Assembly (NCBI GenBank): GCA_022571845.1
Contig: JACZXB010000011.1
Location: 23,094 to 87,093, forward strand
Reading direction: 5' to 3'
Length of the DNA: 64,000 nt
DNA from: Candidatus Zixiibacteriota bacterium
GTDB taxonomy: Bacteria; Zixibacteria; MSB-5A5; GN15; FEB-12
In this document: positions 35,765 to 45,872 of the stretch, piece by piece
Position numbering within the stretch: position 1 is the stretch's first letter
Layout: each line of letters opens with the position of its first letter
Made by a program: the position numbers and the translations under genes
The notes under the pieces: generated by a model
Database searches by the model: none
What the model saw: the letters and a program-made list of their open reading frames with translations, nothing else
Told to the model about the DNA's origin: nothing

Positions 35765-38700
35765 CTATTGGCAGACAGGGGGCGGGCCGCCTCGGAAAAC
35801 GAAGTCGACCATATAAGTTAAATCAAGAATGTCGGCTGTGCCGCCGGAGCCGTCAACGTCCGCTGCCAGCGCATTTTCCGGCGGAGGACCGCCTCGGAAG
35901 ATGAAGTCTACCAGATATGTCAATTCCAAAATTCCCTGAAACACTCCGTTGTTATCAACATCACCGCAGAGAAACGGCGGAGCGCCTGATACGGTTAACT
36001 GTGCCGGAACAATCCAGGGGTTATTCAACACATTCGGGTCGTTGCTTTCAATAACTATATTGGCGTAGTAGACATCATACTCCAGTTCACCGGAGTTAAA
36101 GCTCGCCAGTATTGTATCAGAAGCACCGGGTTCAATACTGCCGGATTTATTGTCCAAGGCCAGCCACAGATACGGAGACGAGAATACAACCGCCAGGCTG
36201 TCTTTGGCATAAGGCGTCAAGTAGGCAACTTCCAGTCCGTCTGTACCGTCGCTATTCTCAATACCGATCGTAGATGAACTTACATCAAAACCGGAGGCTA
36301 CTGACAAATACTGGAATTTAATATTCCCGTCGGCATACAGAATAATTTCCATATTGATGACATCACCGGGACTTGCAAGATATTCCGGATAATCTACGAA
36401 TTGAATTACGCACCTGTCGCCGGTCGTATCGATATAAACGTGTGCGCCCGGATTGTTTCCATCAACGGGATTAAGATCGTCCCACATCCAGGCCAGTATA
36501 TTGTTGGGAGTGCTACCGTCCGGGATAGTAGTTTTGAAACGTGACTGCATATTATCTGATGAAAAACCTATAATGCCGTTGGAACCGATGTAGATCTGAT
36601 TGAAGGTATCTACATAGTATGGGAAATCGATACCGATATTATACGGCCCGCCAAAGTTGTCATCGCTTAAATCTCCGACTATGTCTGTACCAGTAGCCGA
36701 AATATCTAACCAGTTAAAGGCAGGTCCCCCCGGCTCATCAGAATCTATCCAGACGTAACCGAACAAATCCGGTCCGCCGGCGTCTTTTTCTACAGGGAAA
36801 CCGCTGCGGGGATCACTCGAACCTTTTAAATCTACATAATCGTGGAAGCCGTCAGAGTATTTGCGTCGGGCGGGCTCAACTTCACCCCATTGATTAAGAT
36901 TTTCAAAAAGTTGGTTTTTAATCGTTAGATGGACAGCCGAGGCATTCCAGCTCATAAGCCCCTGTCCAATATTGCTGACGATAATATTTGCTTCAGCAGA
37001 ATCGTTCTGGTCGAGAGTAATACTTATAGATAACGGAGTAACAGAGGCGACCGGCGCCGCATCAACCCGAATATCATCAACAAACCAGTCATCGTAATTA
37101 CCGGGCGTGGCCAGGTTCCACAGACGAAGCCTGAATGCAGAATGATAGGCGTCGCTGCCGAGCATTGCCGACACTTGCTGATACTTAGTCATACTCGAGC
37201 CGCTACCCAGATGCTGCTGAAACAGCACCCACTGCCCGGACGAATTAAAATACTCTACAAACAGGTCATCACCAGCATCAGGCGACTCAGCTCCACCGGT
37301 CCTCTGATAGTAATACGACAGTATGACGCTATCCATACCCGAAATATTAATGGCCTGGGACATCAACGTATCTGAACCAGAGGGGTCGCCGTTGAAACGA
37401 ACACTGTACGGCGCAGACGGCTCATTCAGACCGCTGGTATCTATCGCAATACCAACTTCCATGACCCACAGCGCTGGGTCAATACTTACTGAGGCAAAGC
37501 CATCGGCAAAAGGTATGTAGGTGGGCTGCCCGGCTGAGATAGTTGTCAATGAAGAAGTTGCAATAGTACCGACATCCAATACCGAAGAAGCTGTTACGAT
37601 TACGTTGTCACTCTGCCCAAAGGTACTGACAGGCACTATCACTCGTACCAGAAAACTAAACTGCTCACCGGTCAGCAACATTCCAGTTGAGCTGACTGCA
37701 AATGCGCCGGTCTCATCAAGCAGATCTGTTGTCCACAAGTTTCCCGATATTGACATACCATATTCATCGGCAATAGCGCCTTGGTTGGTAATAATCAGGC
37801 TGTAACTGATAGTGTCATCGACAGCGCCCGTGGCGGTGTCGCTTTCTGGGCTCATGCTGAGGCTATAAGCGATCACTTCGAAAGTGAAGACATCGCTGGT
37901 GTCGACATCTCCATCGACGTTTTGAGCAAATATATAGTATTCAACAACTGTTCCGGGCGACTGTGCGGGTATGAATCCATGGAATTCGTCCAGATTGCCG
38001 GTCGGGTCAAGAGTATCAAGGTTGGTGACATTATTAATAGTATAGTACAAGAGCAGTGAATCATATAACAGGGTAGTGTCAGATTCAATAATTGCTACAA
38101 TTTCATAATCATTGAGTGTGTCCGTTGTATTCTCAAACGGCAGGTGAGTGATGACTAAAACCCGATTGGGGTCGAAGCCGTCGATCGCCAGAATACCCGT
38201 ATTATCCGGGTCCAGCCAGGGTTTCATACTGTTAGAATTAGCTCCTCCTCCCAACCATGAGCGCGCCACTCTTCCGTACCAATCAGCGGTAATGCTGGCG
38301 CAGGAAGCATAGCCGCCATGAAGCTGGCCGATTACTTGTTTCTGCTTGTTATAAAGCGGCGAACCAGATGAACCGGGTTCGGTTGTGCCGTCTTCCCAGT
38401 TACCTACACGCCAATGAGTTGTGCCGGGAGCTGTGCCGAGCCAGGAAGTTGCTGTCACAAAGTCATAATCAAAAGAAATTTTCTTAATGTCACCTGAAGG
38501 ATGGTGAATGCCGACAGAAGAGTCGCCTGAGAGATTTTCGGCCGACCAGCCGTTGTAATAGACGTTATATGAATCCGGCGGCTGCTCGGTTAAAAGCAGC
38601 AGTCCAAAATCTGACGTCGAATAACTGGCCATCAGAGTTGAGCCCTGCACTGTCATCCAGGTGGGACCGTCAATATTGCTGCAGGTGGGACTCTCGTAGT

Positions 38701-39505
38701 TAAACATAAATATCCAGGAAGCATGTCCGCCCAGACAATGATTGGCTGTCAGATAATAGGGAGTACCGTCATTCCTGACATTATTGACCAGAGAACCGGA
38801 ACACAGCCGGAAGCCGCCGCTGGTGAGAATCATGGAGACGGCACGGATTTGATCCTGCCAGTCGTCGCCTACGGCACAGTTAACATTGTTATTACAGGAA
38901 CCGGCATCGCCAAACCCCGAAACTCTATCAATAATGCTTCTGTCAAAGATGTTCCTATAAGCGTGCACAACGCGGGAAATCTTTATTACGACATTATCTG
39001 CAACTGAAGCTGGCTGGTGATATTCAAGAATTACTTTATCACCGGGAGTTGGTGCGGTAGAGAATTTTCGGTGGCTTTTGTTATTGGCCGATGTAAAAGC
39101 CCCCAGAATAGAACTTTGGTCACTATTGTAAAGAAAAAGTCTGCCGCCATCGGGCAAATAAAATTCATCATATAAGAGATTCAGAGAGTAGGCGCCTTCG
39201 GATGTAATTTCCAGCCTCCAGATATTGCTGCCATCCGCAAGCCTGTTCCAGCTGCCGCTGTTATTCATATTGAAGCTGACATCTATTGGCGCTCCAAACC
39301 TGTAAGGAATGTCTTTGCCTGCTTCCTGCATATCTTCGGCCAGGTAGGCAGCGACATCTACCCGGGGAAGTATCCTGGAATCAATTATGCCCGGAATGGA
39401 CTTGCCAAAACTTGCCGGCTTTCCGCCAACAGAAATTTGAGCCGAAGCCGAAATTGCCAAAAGAACAAACAAACATACGAAGTTGAAGATAACTTTTAAG
39501 TACAT
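35765..39505 (-). CDS. Large secreted lysyl-endopeptidase-like serine protease with dockerin-like C-terminus
   Basis: The protein has about 1246 residues. ATG 39503-39505 is preferred, because AGGAG lies seven bases upstream and a normal signal peptide follows. The S1-like domain has His256 in LTANHC, Asp299 in STSDFGLLLL and Ser382 in EPGSSGSPLYN, plus the IHHPSGDIKKI segment typical of lysyl endopeptidases. Downstream are beta-sandwich regions: a Fn3/Ig-like stretch near 450-540, a MAM/laminin-like segment with DDWFVDDIRVD, a nidogen/adhesin-like segment with YIGSNGIIGFSS, and an ASPM-type SIEPGASDTI domain. The last 67 residues are the dockerin-like module. It is probably an extracellular protease working with the M14 enzyme. 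Confidence 0.85.
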   Translation of the reverse strand: MYLKVIFNFVCLFVLLAISASAQISVGGKPASFGKSIPGIIDSRILPRVDVAAYLAEDMQEAGKDIPYRFGAPIDVSFNMNNSGSWNRLADGSNIWRLEITSEGAYSLNLLYDEFYLPDGGRLFLYNSDQSSILGAFTSANNKSHRKFSTAPTPGDKVILEYHQPASVADNVVIKISRVVHAYRNIFDRSIIDRVSGFGDAGSCNNNVNCAVGDDWQDQIRAVSMILTSGGFRLCSGSLVNNVRNDGTPYYLTANHCLGGHASWIFMFNYESPTCSNIDGPTWMTVQGSTLMASYSTSDFGLLLLTEQPPDSYNVYYNGWSAENLSGDSSVGIHHPSGDIKKISFDYDFVTATSWLGTAPGTTHWRVGNWEDGTTEPGSSGSPLYNKQKQVIGQLHGGYASCASITADWYGRVARSWLGGGANSNSMKPWLDPDNTGILAIDGFDPNRVLVITHLPFENTTDTLNDYEIVAIIESDTTLLYDSLLLYYTINNVTNLDTLDPTGNLDEFHGFIPAQSPGTVVEYYIFAQNVDGDVDTSDVFTFEVIAYSLSMSPESDTATGAVDDTISYSLIITNQGAIADEYGMSISGNLWTTDLLDETGAFAVSSTGMLLTGEQFSFLVRVIVPVSTFGQSDNVIVTASSVLDVGTIATSSLTTISAGQPTYIPFADGFASVSIDPALWVMEVGIAIDTSGLNEPSAPYSVRFNGDPSGSDTLMSQAINISGMDSVILSYYYQRTGGAESPDAGDDLFVEYFNSSGQWVLFQQHLGSGSSMTKYQQVSAMLGSDAYHSAFRLRLWNLATPGNYDDWFVDDIRVDAAPVASVTPLSISITLDQNDSAEANIIVSNIGQGLMSWNASAVHLTIKNQLFENLNQWGEVEPARRKYSDGFHDYVDLKGSSDPRSGFPVEKDAGGPDLFGYVWIDSDEPGGPAFNWLDISATGTDIVGDLSDDNFGGPYNIGIDFPYYVDTFNQIYIGSNGIIGFSSDNMQSRFKTTIPDGSTPNNILAWMWDDLNPVDGNNPGAHVYIDTTGDRCVIQFVDYPEYLASPGDVINMEIILYADGNIKFQYLSVASGFDVSSSTIGIENSDGTDGLEVAYLTPYAKDSLAVVFSSPYLWLALDNKSGSIEPGASDTILASFNSGELEYDVYYANIVIESNDPNVLNNPWIVPAQLTVSGAPPFLCGDVDNNGVFQGILELTYLVDFIFRGGPPPENALAADVDGSGGTADILDLTYMVDFVFRGGPPPVCQ
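35768..35968 (-). repeat. Dockerin-like module, copy 2
   Basis: It encodes the last 67 residues of the S1-like protease, nearly identical to copy 1 in the next gene. Amino-acid differences are few and mostly conservative, which suggests recent duplication or gene conversion. Confidence 0.85.
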
Positions 39506-39643
39506 CTGGTACTCCTTCCTCATCTGACGGATAATTAGATTACCTTAGGCAGACCATTTCGATAGAATCGCCCTGAAATAACCTGCATTTTAATTTAGTT
39601 TCTTTTGGACCAATGTCAAGGTGAAACACAGCGAGAAACGGTA

Positions 39644-40150
39644 CTAATGCCCTTTTTTGGCAGCTACCAGCTTGCCAACCTTGCCTTCCAGCATAAACAG
39701 ATCTCTCTGAGATGAGGCTGTCTTGGTGAGGGTCAAAAGATATTCGACACTAGCTACTTCTTCGACCTGCTCTGCCACTTTCCAGCCGATAAAATTCTCT
39801 GTGGCCGGGTCATTTTCTGAGCGGGACAAAGCCAGTATTTCGTGAACCTGGCCGGTCACTTTCTTTTCATGCTCTAAAGTCTTCTCTACAATCTCCTGTA
39901 CCGAAGCAAAATCTGCCTGAGGTTCTGAAAGAGACTTTAGAGTCACCTTTGCGCCCTGGTCCAAAAGGTAGTCAGAGATTTTCTCAGCGTGTTCTTTTTC
40001 TTCGGCTGCCTGCATGAAAAACCATTTGGCATACGCTTTTAATTCCATGCTCTCCAGAGCATAGGCCATGGCAGTATATGTCCAAAAGGCAAAATACTCG
40101 TGGTTTACCTGTTCATTTAAGCGGTCAGCTACTTTTTGCGGTATCATCAT
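39644..40150 (-). CDS. ftnA: Ferritin (non-heme, FtnA type)
   Basis: This 168-residue ferritin stores iron and oxidises Fe(II). Counting from the second Met, the ferroxidase ligands Glu17 (NHEYFAFW), Glu50 and His53 (EEKEHAEK) fall at the E. coli FtnA positions; a later Glu/Gln pair lies in EVASVEYLL. Two ATG codons in tandem (40148-40150 and 40145-40147) could serve as start. It has its own short unit between the large protease and the thioesterase. Confidence 0.93.
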   Translation of the reverse strand: MMIPQKVADRLNEQVNHEYFAFWTYTAMAYALESMELKAYAKWFFMQAAEEKEHAEKISDYLLDQGAKVTLKSLSEPQADFASVQEIVEKTLEHEKKVTGQVHEILALSRSENDPATENFIGWKVAEQVEEVASVEYLLTLTKTASSQRDLFMLEGKVGKLVAAKKGH

Positions 40151-40374
40151 TGTTACTTATATCCTTTCGTTTTAGATAACTCTCAAAGTTCTAAGGTCAT
40201 ATCAGGTATGAATTATCTTAAAATATATTCAAAAATCAACCGCATCCTGATAAAACTTACAGCAAATGAAAACCTGTTTCAGTTCGGATTTACTTGCTCC
40301 TTATTTTCAATCATTTTAGCTTATTCTTTGGTAGCATTCCTTGAGTATAAACAGATTGTCAGAAGGGAACATTT

Positions 40375-40785
40375 ATGTATCTCCATAAATTGACAGCTCA
40401 GGTTCATGATACAGATGCAGCAGGTGTCATCTATTTTGCCAATTTTTACCGGATGGCTCACTCGACCTATGAAGCTTTTATGGAGTCGATTGGATATTCA
40501 ATCAGATATTTTCTGGATTCTGCCGAGGTGGTACCGCTAATCGTCCACTCTGAAGCAGACTACAAAATATCAGTAAGAACAGGCGACAAGCTTAGAATTG
40601 AATTAAAAATAGAAAAAGTTGGCAGTTCTTCGTATGTGCTGAGCTATAATATATATAATGACAAAGACGAAATTGCAGCAGCCTTAAAAACGGTGCACGT
40701 AGCTGTCGACAAAGAAAAACGAACCAAAGTTCCGCTTCCTGAAAAATTCAAAGAAACACTTCTGGAATTTCTTAAGACTGATTAG
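40375..40785 (+). CDS. Hot-dog (4HBT) acyl-CoA thioesterase, probable DHNA-CoA thioesterase
   Basis: This 136-residue 4HBT protein has the catalytic motif HDTDAAGVIYFANFYRMAH with the active Asp. The DTDAAGV(I/V)YFAN version is typical of 1,4-dihydroxy-2-naphthoyl-CoA thioesterases as well as YbgC-type enzymes. It converges with menE at the end of a complete men operon that lacks any other thioesterase, which favours the DHNA-CoA role. AGAAGGGA lies before the ATG. It overlaps the 3' end of menE by 14 bases. Confidence 0.85.
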   Translation: MYLHKLTAQVHDTDAAGVIYFANFYRMAHSTYEAFMESIGYSIRYFLDSAEVVPLIVHSEADYKISVRTGDKLRIELKIEKVGSSSYVLSYNIYNDKDEIAAALKTVHVAVDKEKRTKVPLPEKFKETLLEFLKTD

Positions 40786-42217
40786 CCTCTTGCTCTCTTT
40801 GGGCGAGCCTGGTGAGTTTTTGGCGGTCGGGCTTTAGAGAGCCGTTGATTGCTTGTTCGGGCCAGTTCAGAAATTTTACGGGAATTTTAAAGTGGGGCAG
40901 GTTTTTCTCAAGTTCTTTTTTTAACCGCTCAGAGAATTTGTTGAACTTGAGGCCGTTGCTGCCTTTAACAAAGGCTACCGGCCGTTCTCCAAACTCTTTG
41001 TCTCTAATACCTACTACAATTGCTGTTTCCACATAGCTTAACTGCAACAGATAACTTTCGATCTCTTCGGGAAAGATATTTTCTCCTCCGGAAATCAACA
41101 TGTTGTCTTTTCTTCCTAAAAAAGTGAGCCGGCCTTTCTTGTCTATTTTGCCAATATCGCTGGTGTGAAACCAGCCCAGGTCGTCAAGCGGCAGCTCTGC
41201 CACATCATTTTCGACATACCCCAAAAATAGGGTCTTGCCTTTCAGTAGAATTTCGCCATCATCTGCAATTTTCAGCTCCCGATGTTTAAGCAGACATCCT
41301 GACCGCCCGTGATTGTCAGCTTTACCGATAGTCACCTGTGAAGCCATTTCCGTCAAGCCGTAAGACGTGTAAATCTTAAAGCCTGCACTTAGACCCCGTT
41401 TGATTAGTTCAGGAGGTGCCGGTGCTCCGCCGAGAATAACTATTGGATAATAATTCAGAGAGTTTGCCCGGCCGCTGTTAATCAGCCGGTGGAATTGAGT
41501 TGGCACAAACGAAGTATGGCTGATTTCAAATCTATTTATGGCATCGGCTATCTCCTGCTCAGAATCAGGAATGACAACCGCTCCTCCGCCTATTATAGAT
41601 CTGAACAGAATCCCCAGTCCGCCTACGTGGCAGAGCGGCAGAGACAGCAGCCAGCGGTCATGTTCCGTAAACGGAATAAATCTGTTGGCGCCAATGGCGC
41701 TGTAGTAAAAATTTCCGTAAGAGAGCAGTGCAGCTTTCGGCTGGCTGCAGCTTCCGGAAGTAAATATTATCGCTGTCGGATGGTCAAGGCTCATTACCGG
41801 TTCAGAACGAAGTCTGAATTTTTTTAATTTCTGCGGTACTATATCTTTTGACTGCCATTCTGTAATCGATGGTTCATTCAGAGATTTTGTTTTGTCTTTG
41901 GTGATAATAAGGATTGAGCAGTCCAGAGAAATTAGAGCTTTTATGACGGCTCTTTTGGGCCAGCGATGACTTACAGCACAAAAAATGGCGCCGATTCTTA
42001 AGAGCGCCAGCACCAGTACATAATAGTCAAGAGAGTTTTCGCCTGAGACTGCAACATGGGAGTTTCTGGCCACCCCACGTTCTTTTAAGATTACGGCGCT
42101 GAAATGAACCAGCTGCTCCAGTTCGGCAAAAGTTGTAGTTCCGGTCGGTGTGATGACCGCCGCTGAGTCGGGCTGCTTTTCGGCGGTAAGGTTTAAGGGG
42201 CAGCGAAGTTCTTTCAT
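40772..42217 (-). CDS. menE: o-Succinylbenzoate-CoA ligase MenE
   Basis: This adenylate-forming enzyme of about 481 residues activates o-succinylbenzoate with CoA for menaquinone synthesis. Motifs are FTSGSCSQPKAALLS (phosphate loop), YGLTEMAS, WFHTSDIG and the C-terminal GGENIFPEEIE and catalytic-lysine region NGSLKPDRQKL. I prefer ATG 42215-42217, four bases after the menC stop, because homologues start at CPLNLTAEKQ; a TTG at 42260-42262 would overlap menC by 41 bases. It is the last gene of the men operon. Confidence 0.92.
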   Translation of the reverse strand: MKELRCPLNLTAEKQPDSAAVITPTGTTTFAELEQLVHFSAVILKERGVARNSHVAVSGENSLDYYVLVLALLRIGAIFCAVSHRWPKRAVIKALISLDCSILIITKDKTKSLNEPSITEWQSKDIVPQKLKKFRLRSEPVMSLDHPTAIIFTSGSCSQPKAALLSYGNFYYSAIGANRFIPFTEHDRWLLSLPLCHVGGLGILFRSIIGGGAVVIPDSEQEIADAINRFEISHTSFVPTQFHRLINSGRANSLNYYPIVILGGAPAPPELIKRGLSAGFKIYTSYGLTEMASQVTIGKADNHGRSGCLLKHRELKIADDGEILLKGKTLFLGYVENDVAELPLDDLGWFHTSDIGKIDKKGRLTFLGRKDNMLISGGENIFPEEIESYLLQLSYVETAIVVGIRDKEFGERPVAFVKGSNGLKFNKFSERLKKELEKNLPHFKIPVKFLNWPEQAINGSLKPDRQKLTRLAQREQEANQS

Positions 42218-42221
42218 TGCC

Positions 42222-43316
42222 TCAAACTTCCGAAAGCGTGAGAGATTCAAATTGTTTATCAAATATTTCTATATTTTTCATTTCAATCCGGCCATTTTTG
42301 ACAGGAAATAATTTCAGATAGCTATCATCGGCATAGATGCCCAGAGTGTCAAGGCCGCAGGCAGAATTTGTGGAGTTACCGGCTGCCAGCTGGGCAATGA
42401 TTGACAGCCCTAAAACTGATTCGTAAGATGAACTGAATACACAAGCTATCTTCTGAGATTTTGCCAGCTCGGCAAAACCTATGGCTTTTTCCAGACCCAG
42501 CAGAGTAGGCTTCAGGACAAGGACGTTGGCTGGGCTGAATTTTTTGAAATCTGATATTTCTATCTCTGCCAGGGTTTCATCAAGAGCTACCGGTATACCC
42601 AGGCTGCTATCAGCCAGTAGCAATTGCAGCTCTGAGCTGTTTGAAACCGGCTCCTCGATATACTCGATTCGACAGTCTTTGGTTTCATTATAAAAAGCAG
42701 CTGCCTGTTCTAAACTCCAGCTGCGGTTGGCGTCCAGACGCAGATTAATACTCTCACCAAGCTCTTCTCTTACTTTTTGAGTCAGGTCAATATCTTCTGA
42801 CAAATCTCTACTGCCAACTTTCAATTTGACCGAGCGGTAGTTGCTCTCTTTGATATGAGCTAGCGAGGCCAGTATTTCTTCTTTTTCGCCGCTCAAAAGG
42901 GCGTTCACTTCCAGACTGCTGTTACAGTCTTTGTTAAACAGTTCGGACAGGCTAATGTTTCGGCTGTTAGCACTTAATATTAAAAGTGCAGAAGCTACCC
43001 CAAAACTTACAGAAGGATAAACTTCACCCGGAAAATCTATTGCGGCGTCGCTTATCTTTTCGGGCTTCTTTGGAGACAGAGTTTTTTTTAAGGCATTGCA
43101 AATTTGAATCGTCTGAGATTTTGCCTCTTCCAGATTTTCCCGGCTGAATCCTGGAAGCGGAGCAATTTCGCCGAAACCACAGTTGTCGTCGCTGTCAAAG
43201 ATTTTTAAGATTAAACCTTCCCTTGAATCGATTGAAACAGATTTGAGCTTAAGAGTTTTTCTTAGCGGAATTTTGTAGCTATAGAGCTTAAAATCTTTGA
43301 ATTTCAAAGCAACCAT
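42222..43316 (-). CDS. menC: o-Succinylbenzoate synthase MenC
   Basis: This 364-residue enolase-superfamily enzyme dehydrates SHCHC to o-succinylbenzoate. Barrel residues are visible in order: Lys in VKLKVGS, Asp in LRLDANRSW, Glu in EYIEEPV, Asp in VALDET and Lys in LVLKPTLLG. It overlaps the end of menA by 13 bases, a sign of coupling. Confidence 0.92.
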   Translation of the reverse strand: MVALKFKDFKLYSYKIPLRKTLKLKSVSIDSREGLILKIFDSDDNCGFGEIAPLPGFSRENLEEAKSQTIQICNALKKTLSPKKPEKISDAAIDFPGEVYPSVSFGVASALLILSANSRNISLSELFNKDCNSSLEVNALLSGEKEEILASLAHIKESNYRSVKLKVGSRDLSEDIDLTQKVREELGESINLRLDANRSWSLEQAAAFYNETKDCRIEYIEEPVSNSSELQLLLADSSLGIPVALDETLAEIEISDFKKFSPANVLVLKPTLLGLEKAIGFAELAKSQKIACVFSSSYESVLGLSIIAQLAAGNSTNSACGLDTLGIYADDSYLKLFPVKNGRIEMKNIEIFDKQFESLTLSEV

Positions 43317-44269
43317 CCCATCGAAAATAAAAGGCTGTAGAGCAAGAGTATTTGAGCCGTCTGTGCTAGAACAGAGTTCAGCCCAGTTTTGTTTTTATTT
43401 CTTAGAACTTTTCTGATAGGCCGAAGCGCCAATAGAATTACGGCGGCGGCAATAGTTGCTTCGAAATGTTCGTTAGTCATCAGCCAAAGTACGAGCGGCA
43501 CCAGCGCAGCTGCTATCAAGGTAACTATATATTCGACTTTTGCAAATATTGGTCCGAACCTGACCGCCAGAGTTTTTTTGCCGGCGATTTTATCAGTTTC
43601 TATATCGCGCAGGTTGTTAACTGTTAAAATTGCTACTGAAAACAAACCGGGAGCAAGACCAGCCAGTATCACCGCTATGTTTATTTCGAGCGTCTGCACA
43701 TAGAAGGTACCGCCTACGGCAACCGGCCCAAAAAAAACCAGCACGAAAAAATCCGCCAGACCGCTATAACCTAAAGCCAATTTGGTGGCGGTATATAAGA
43801 CACCGAAAGTAATTGACAAAATTCCAATAGCAACTATCGGCCAGCCGCCTAAGTAGACCAGATAGATGCCCGCTAAGAACGCCATTGCAAAGGCCAGAAC
43901 CATGGCTGTTTTTATTTCGGGCTGTGAGACAAGTCCGGCCTGAGTTACTCTGGTAGGTCCAAACTTTCTTCGGGAGTCGGCGCCTTTTTTAAAATCAAAA
44001 TAATCGTTGGCTAAGTTAGTGCCGATTTGAATCATTGTTCCCCCGAAAAGCGCGGCTAAAAAAGCCAGCAGCTGAAAACTGCCGGCTTCATAGGCCATGG
44101 CCGTACCGATTATTACCGGCGCAACCGCCGCCCATAAAGTTTTTGGGCGAATGGCCAGAAGCCAGATTTTAGATTTGGAGTAAGCCTTAGGCACTTTGTT
44201 TTCGTCCGCTTTTTTATTTGTCTTATGGCTGTCGCGGGAATTTTGAGAAATCTGGTTTTCTTTTTTCAT
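43304..44269 (-). CDS. menA: 1,4-Dihydroxy-2-naphthoate polyprenyltransferase MenA
   Basis: This 321-residue UbiA-family membrane enzyme attaches the isoprenoid tail. It has nine predicted helices, the first Asp-rich motif [14 protein letters not shown] and the second motif [23 protein letters not shown] hydrophilic leader of about 35 residues precedes the first helix, encoded within the end of menB (47-base overlap); an internal GTG at 44194 could be the true start. Confidence 0.92.
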   Translation of the reverse strand: MKKENQISQNSRDSHKTNKKADENKVPKAYSKSKIWLLAIRPKTLWAAVAPVIIGTAMAYEAGSFQLLAFLAALFGGTMIQIGTNLANDYFDFKKGADSRRKFGPTRVTQAGLVSQPEIKTAMVLAFAMAFLAGIYLVYLGGWPIVAIGILSITFGVLYTATKLALGYSGLADFFVLVFFGPVAVGGTFYVQTLEINIAVILAGLAPGLFSVAILTVNNLRDIETDKIAGKKTLAVRFGPIFAKVEYIVTLIAAALVPLVLWLMTNEHFEATIAAAVILLALRPIRKVLRNKNKTGLNSVLAQTAQILLLYSLLFSMGWLL

Positions 44270-45044
44270 TAAAAGCGTTGCGGCCTTCCTGGCTTTCTTC
44301 AGTCATATAGTACAGCATGGTAGCGTTGCCGGCTAATTCCTGAAGGCCGGCCTGTCCGTCGCAGTCGGCATTAAGGGCTGCTTTGAGACACCGAATCGCC
44401 ATAGGTGAGTTGGCCAGAATTTCCCGGCACCATTTTAATGTTTCATTTTCAAGTTCAGCCAGGGGAACGACCCTGTTGACCAGTCCCATTTCCAGAGCCT
44501 GTTTGGCATCGTACTGACGACAGAGAAACCAAATTTCACGTGCCTTTTTCTGACCCACTATCCGTGCCAGGTAACCGGCGCCGTAGCCGCCATCGAAAGA
44601 ACCAACCCGCGGTCCGCTCTGACCGAAAATTGCGTTGTCGGCGGCAATTGTCAGGTCGCAAATTAAGTGCAGCACATGGCCGCCTCCGATAGCGAAGCCT
44701 GCCACCATGGCGATAATCGGTTTGGGGCAGGTGCGCAGCTGTCTTTGAAAGTCCAGGACATTAAGCCGGTGTACGCCGCTCTGGTCTTTGTAGCCCGAGT
44801 CGCCGCGTACTTTTTGATCGCCGCCAGAACAGAAAGCTTTCTCCCCCTGACCGGTCAGAATTATTACTCCAATTGATTGATCTTCGCGGGCATCCTCTAA
44901 GGCTTTGGACATTTCAGAAACAGTCAGTGGCCGAAAAGCATTGTGAATCTCGGGACGGTTGATTGTAATTTTTGCAATGCCTTCTATTTTCTGATATAGA
45001 ATATCTTCGTAGTCACCCGAATTTTGCCATTTTATTTTATTCAT
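44223..45044 (-). CDS. menB: 1,4-Dihydroxy-2-naphthoyl-CoA synthase MenB
   Basis: This 273-residue crotonase-fold enzyme closes the second naphthoquinone ring. It shows the oxyanion-hole segments [10 protein letters not shown] and [13 protein letters not shown] [18 protein letters not shown], and the MenB-typical [38 protein letters not shown] lies six bases before its ATG. Confidence 0.95.
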   Translation of the reverse strand: MNKIKWQNSGDYEDILYQKIEGIAKITINRPEIHNAFRPLTVSEMSKALEDAREDQSIGVIILTGQGEKAFCSGGDQKVRGDSGYKDQSGVHRLNVLDFQRQLRTCPKPIIAMVAGFAIGGGHVLHLICDLTIAADNAIFGQSGPRVGSFDGGYGAGYLARIVGQKKAREIWFLCRQYDAKQALEMGLVNRVVPLAELENETLKWCREILANSPMAIRCLKAALNADCDGQAGLQELAGNATMLYYMTEESQEGRNAFNEKRKPDFSKFPRQP

Positions 45045-45070
45045 AATAGCCTCTACAATACTCTCTTGGT

Positions 45071-45868
45071 TTAAATCAAAAACTTTTCTAGTTCAATTAA
45101 GAATTCTTGTGGTCTTTCAAAATGCGCATTATGTCCGGCGCTCTGGATTGTCGCTAAGCTGATGGCTGCCGAACGCTCTGCCATTTCTAATGCTACAGAC
45201 TTGAATTTATTGTCATTTGCCCCTACTATCAAGAGGGTTGGTAGATTTAGATCGGGTAAAACATCCCAGAGAGGAGGCTGGGCACCGGTGCCCATTAATT
45301 TTAGTGATTTGCTTAAAGCTTCGGCGTTGTTTTCAGACCTGCTTTTTAGAAGTTTTTCAAATTTCTCACGATCCTGTCTGATTGAATCAAACAACGGATG
45401 ACTGTACCAGTTGGTAATAAATTCGTGCATCGTCTGAGTTTTTAGTCTGTTGACAACAATACCGTCTGATTCGACTCTAGCCTCACGTTCTTTTTCTGTT
45501 TTGAACCCCGGCGAGGCTGATTCCAATATAAGCTTAGAAAAATATTCGGGGTACGTAAGTGCCATATAAAGCGCCAGCCGACCGCCCATCGAGTAACCCA
45601 CCAAAAAACATTGCTTGATTTTTTCCCGATTTAATACAGCGAGTAAAGACTGAGCGGCGGACTGCATGGTGTAGTCAGAATCTGCAAGTGGCATTGTCCG
45701 GCCGTGTCCGGGCAGATCCGGTAAAACGCAAAAGAACTTTTTTCTGAGAGTTTCTGTAACTTCATTCCAATCTTTAGAGTTCCCCAAAAAACCGTGAAGC
45801 ATCAAAATCGCAGGTGACTTTTCTTTGGTGCCGTGAGTCTCGTAATAAAATTGCTTGCAAGCAGACAT
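45071..45868 (-). CDS. menH: SHCHC synthase MenH (alpha/beta hydrolase)
   Basis: This alpha/beta hydrolase of about 265 residues eliminates pyruvate from the MenD product. It has the HG oxyanion motif LMLHGFLGN, the nucleophile Ser in [11 protein letters not shown], a DLPGHG strand and the catalytic His in [12 protein letters not shown] prefer ATG 45866-45868, four bases after the menD stop; the longer form from 45937 would overlap menD by 65 bases with no conserved residues. Confidence 0.9.
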   Translation of the reverse strand: MSACKQFYYETHGTKEKSPAILMLHGFLGNSKDWNEVTETLRKKFFCVLPDLPGHGRTMPLADSDYTMQSAAQSLLAVLNREKIKQCFLVGYSMGGRLALYMALTYPEYFSKLILESASPGFKTEKEREARVESDGIVVNRLKTQTMHEFITNWYSHPLFDSIRQDREKFEKLLKSRSENNAEALSKSLKLMGTGAQPPLWDVLPDLNLPTLLIVGANDNKFKSVALEMAERSAAISLATIQSAGHNAHFERPQEFLIELEKFLI

Positions 45869-45872
45869 AAAA

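Noticed and set aside
34156..35968. Cellulosome component
   Set aside because: The modules look dockerin-like, but no cohesin, scaffoldin or glycoside hydrolase is encoded in the window.
40136..40393. Possible small membrane-protein ORF upstream of the thioesterase
   Set aside because: It overlaps the thioesterase start, has no clear ribosome-binding site and shows no recognisable motif, so it is probably a chance reading frame in an AT-rich gap.
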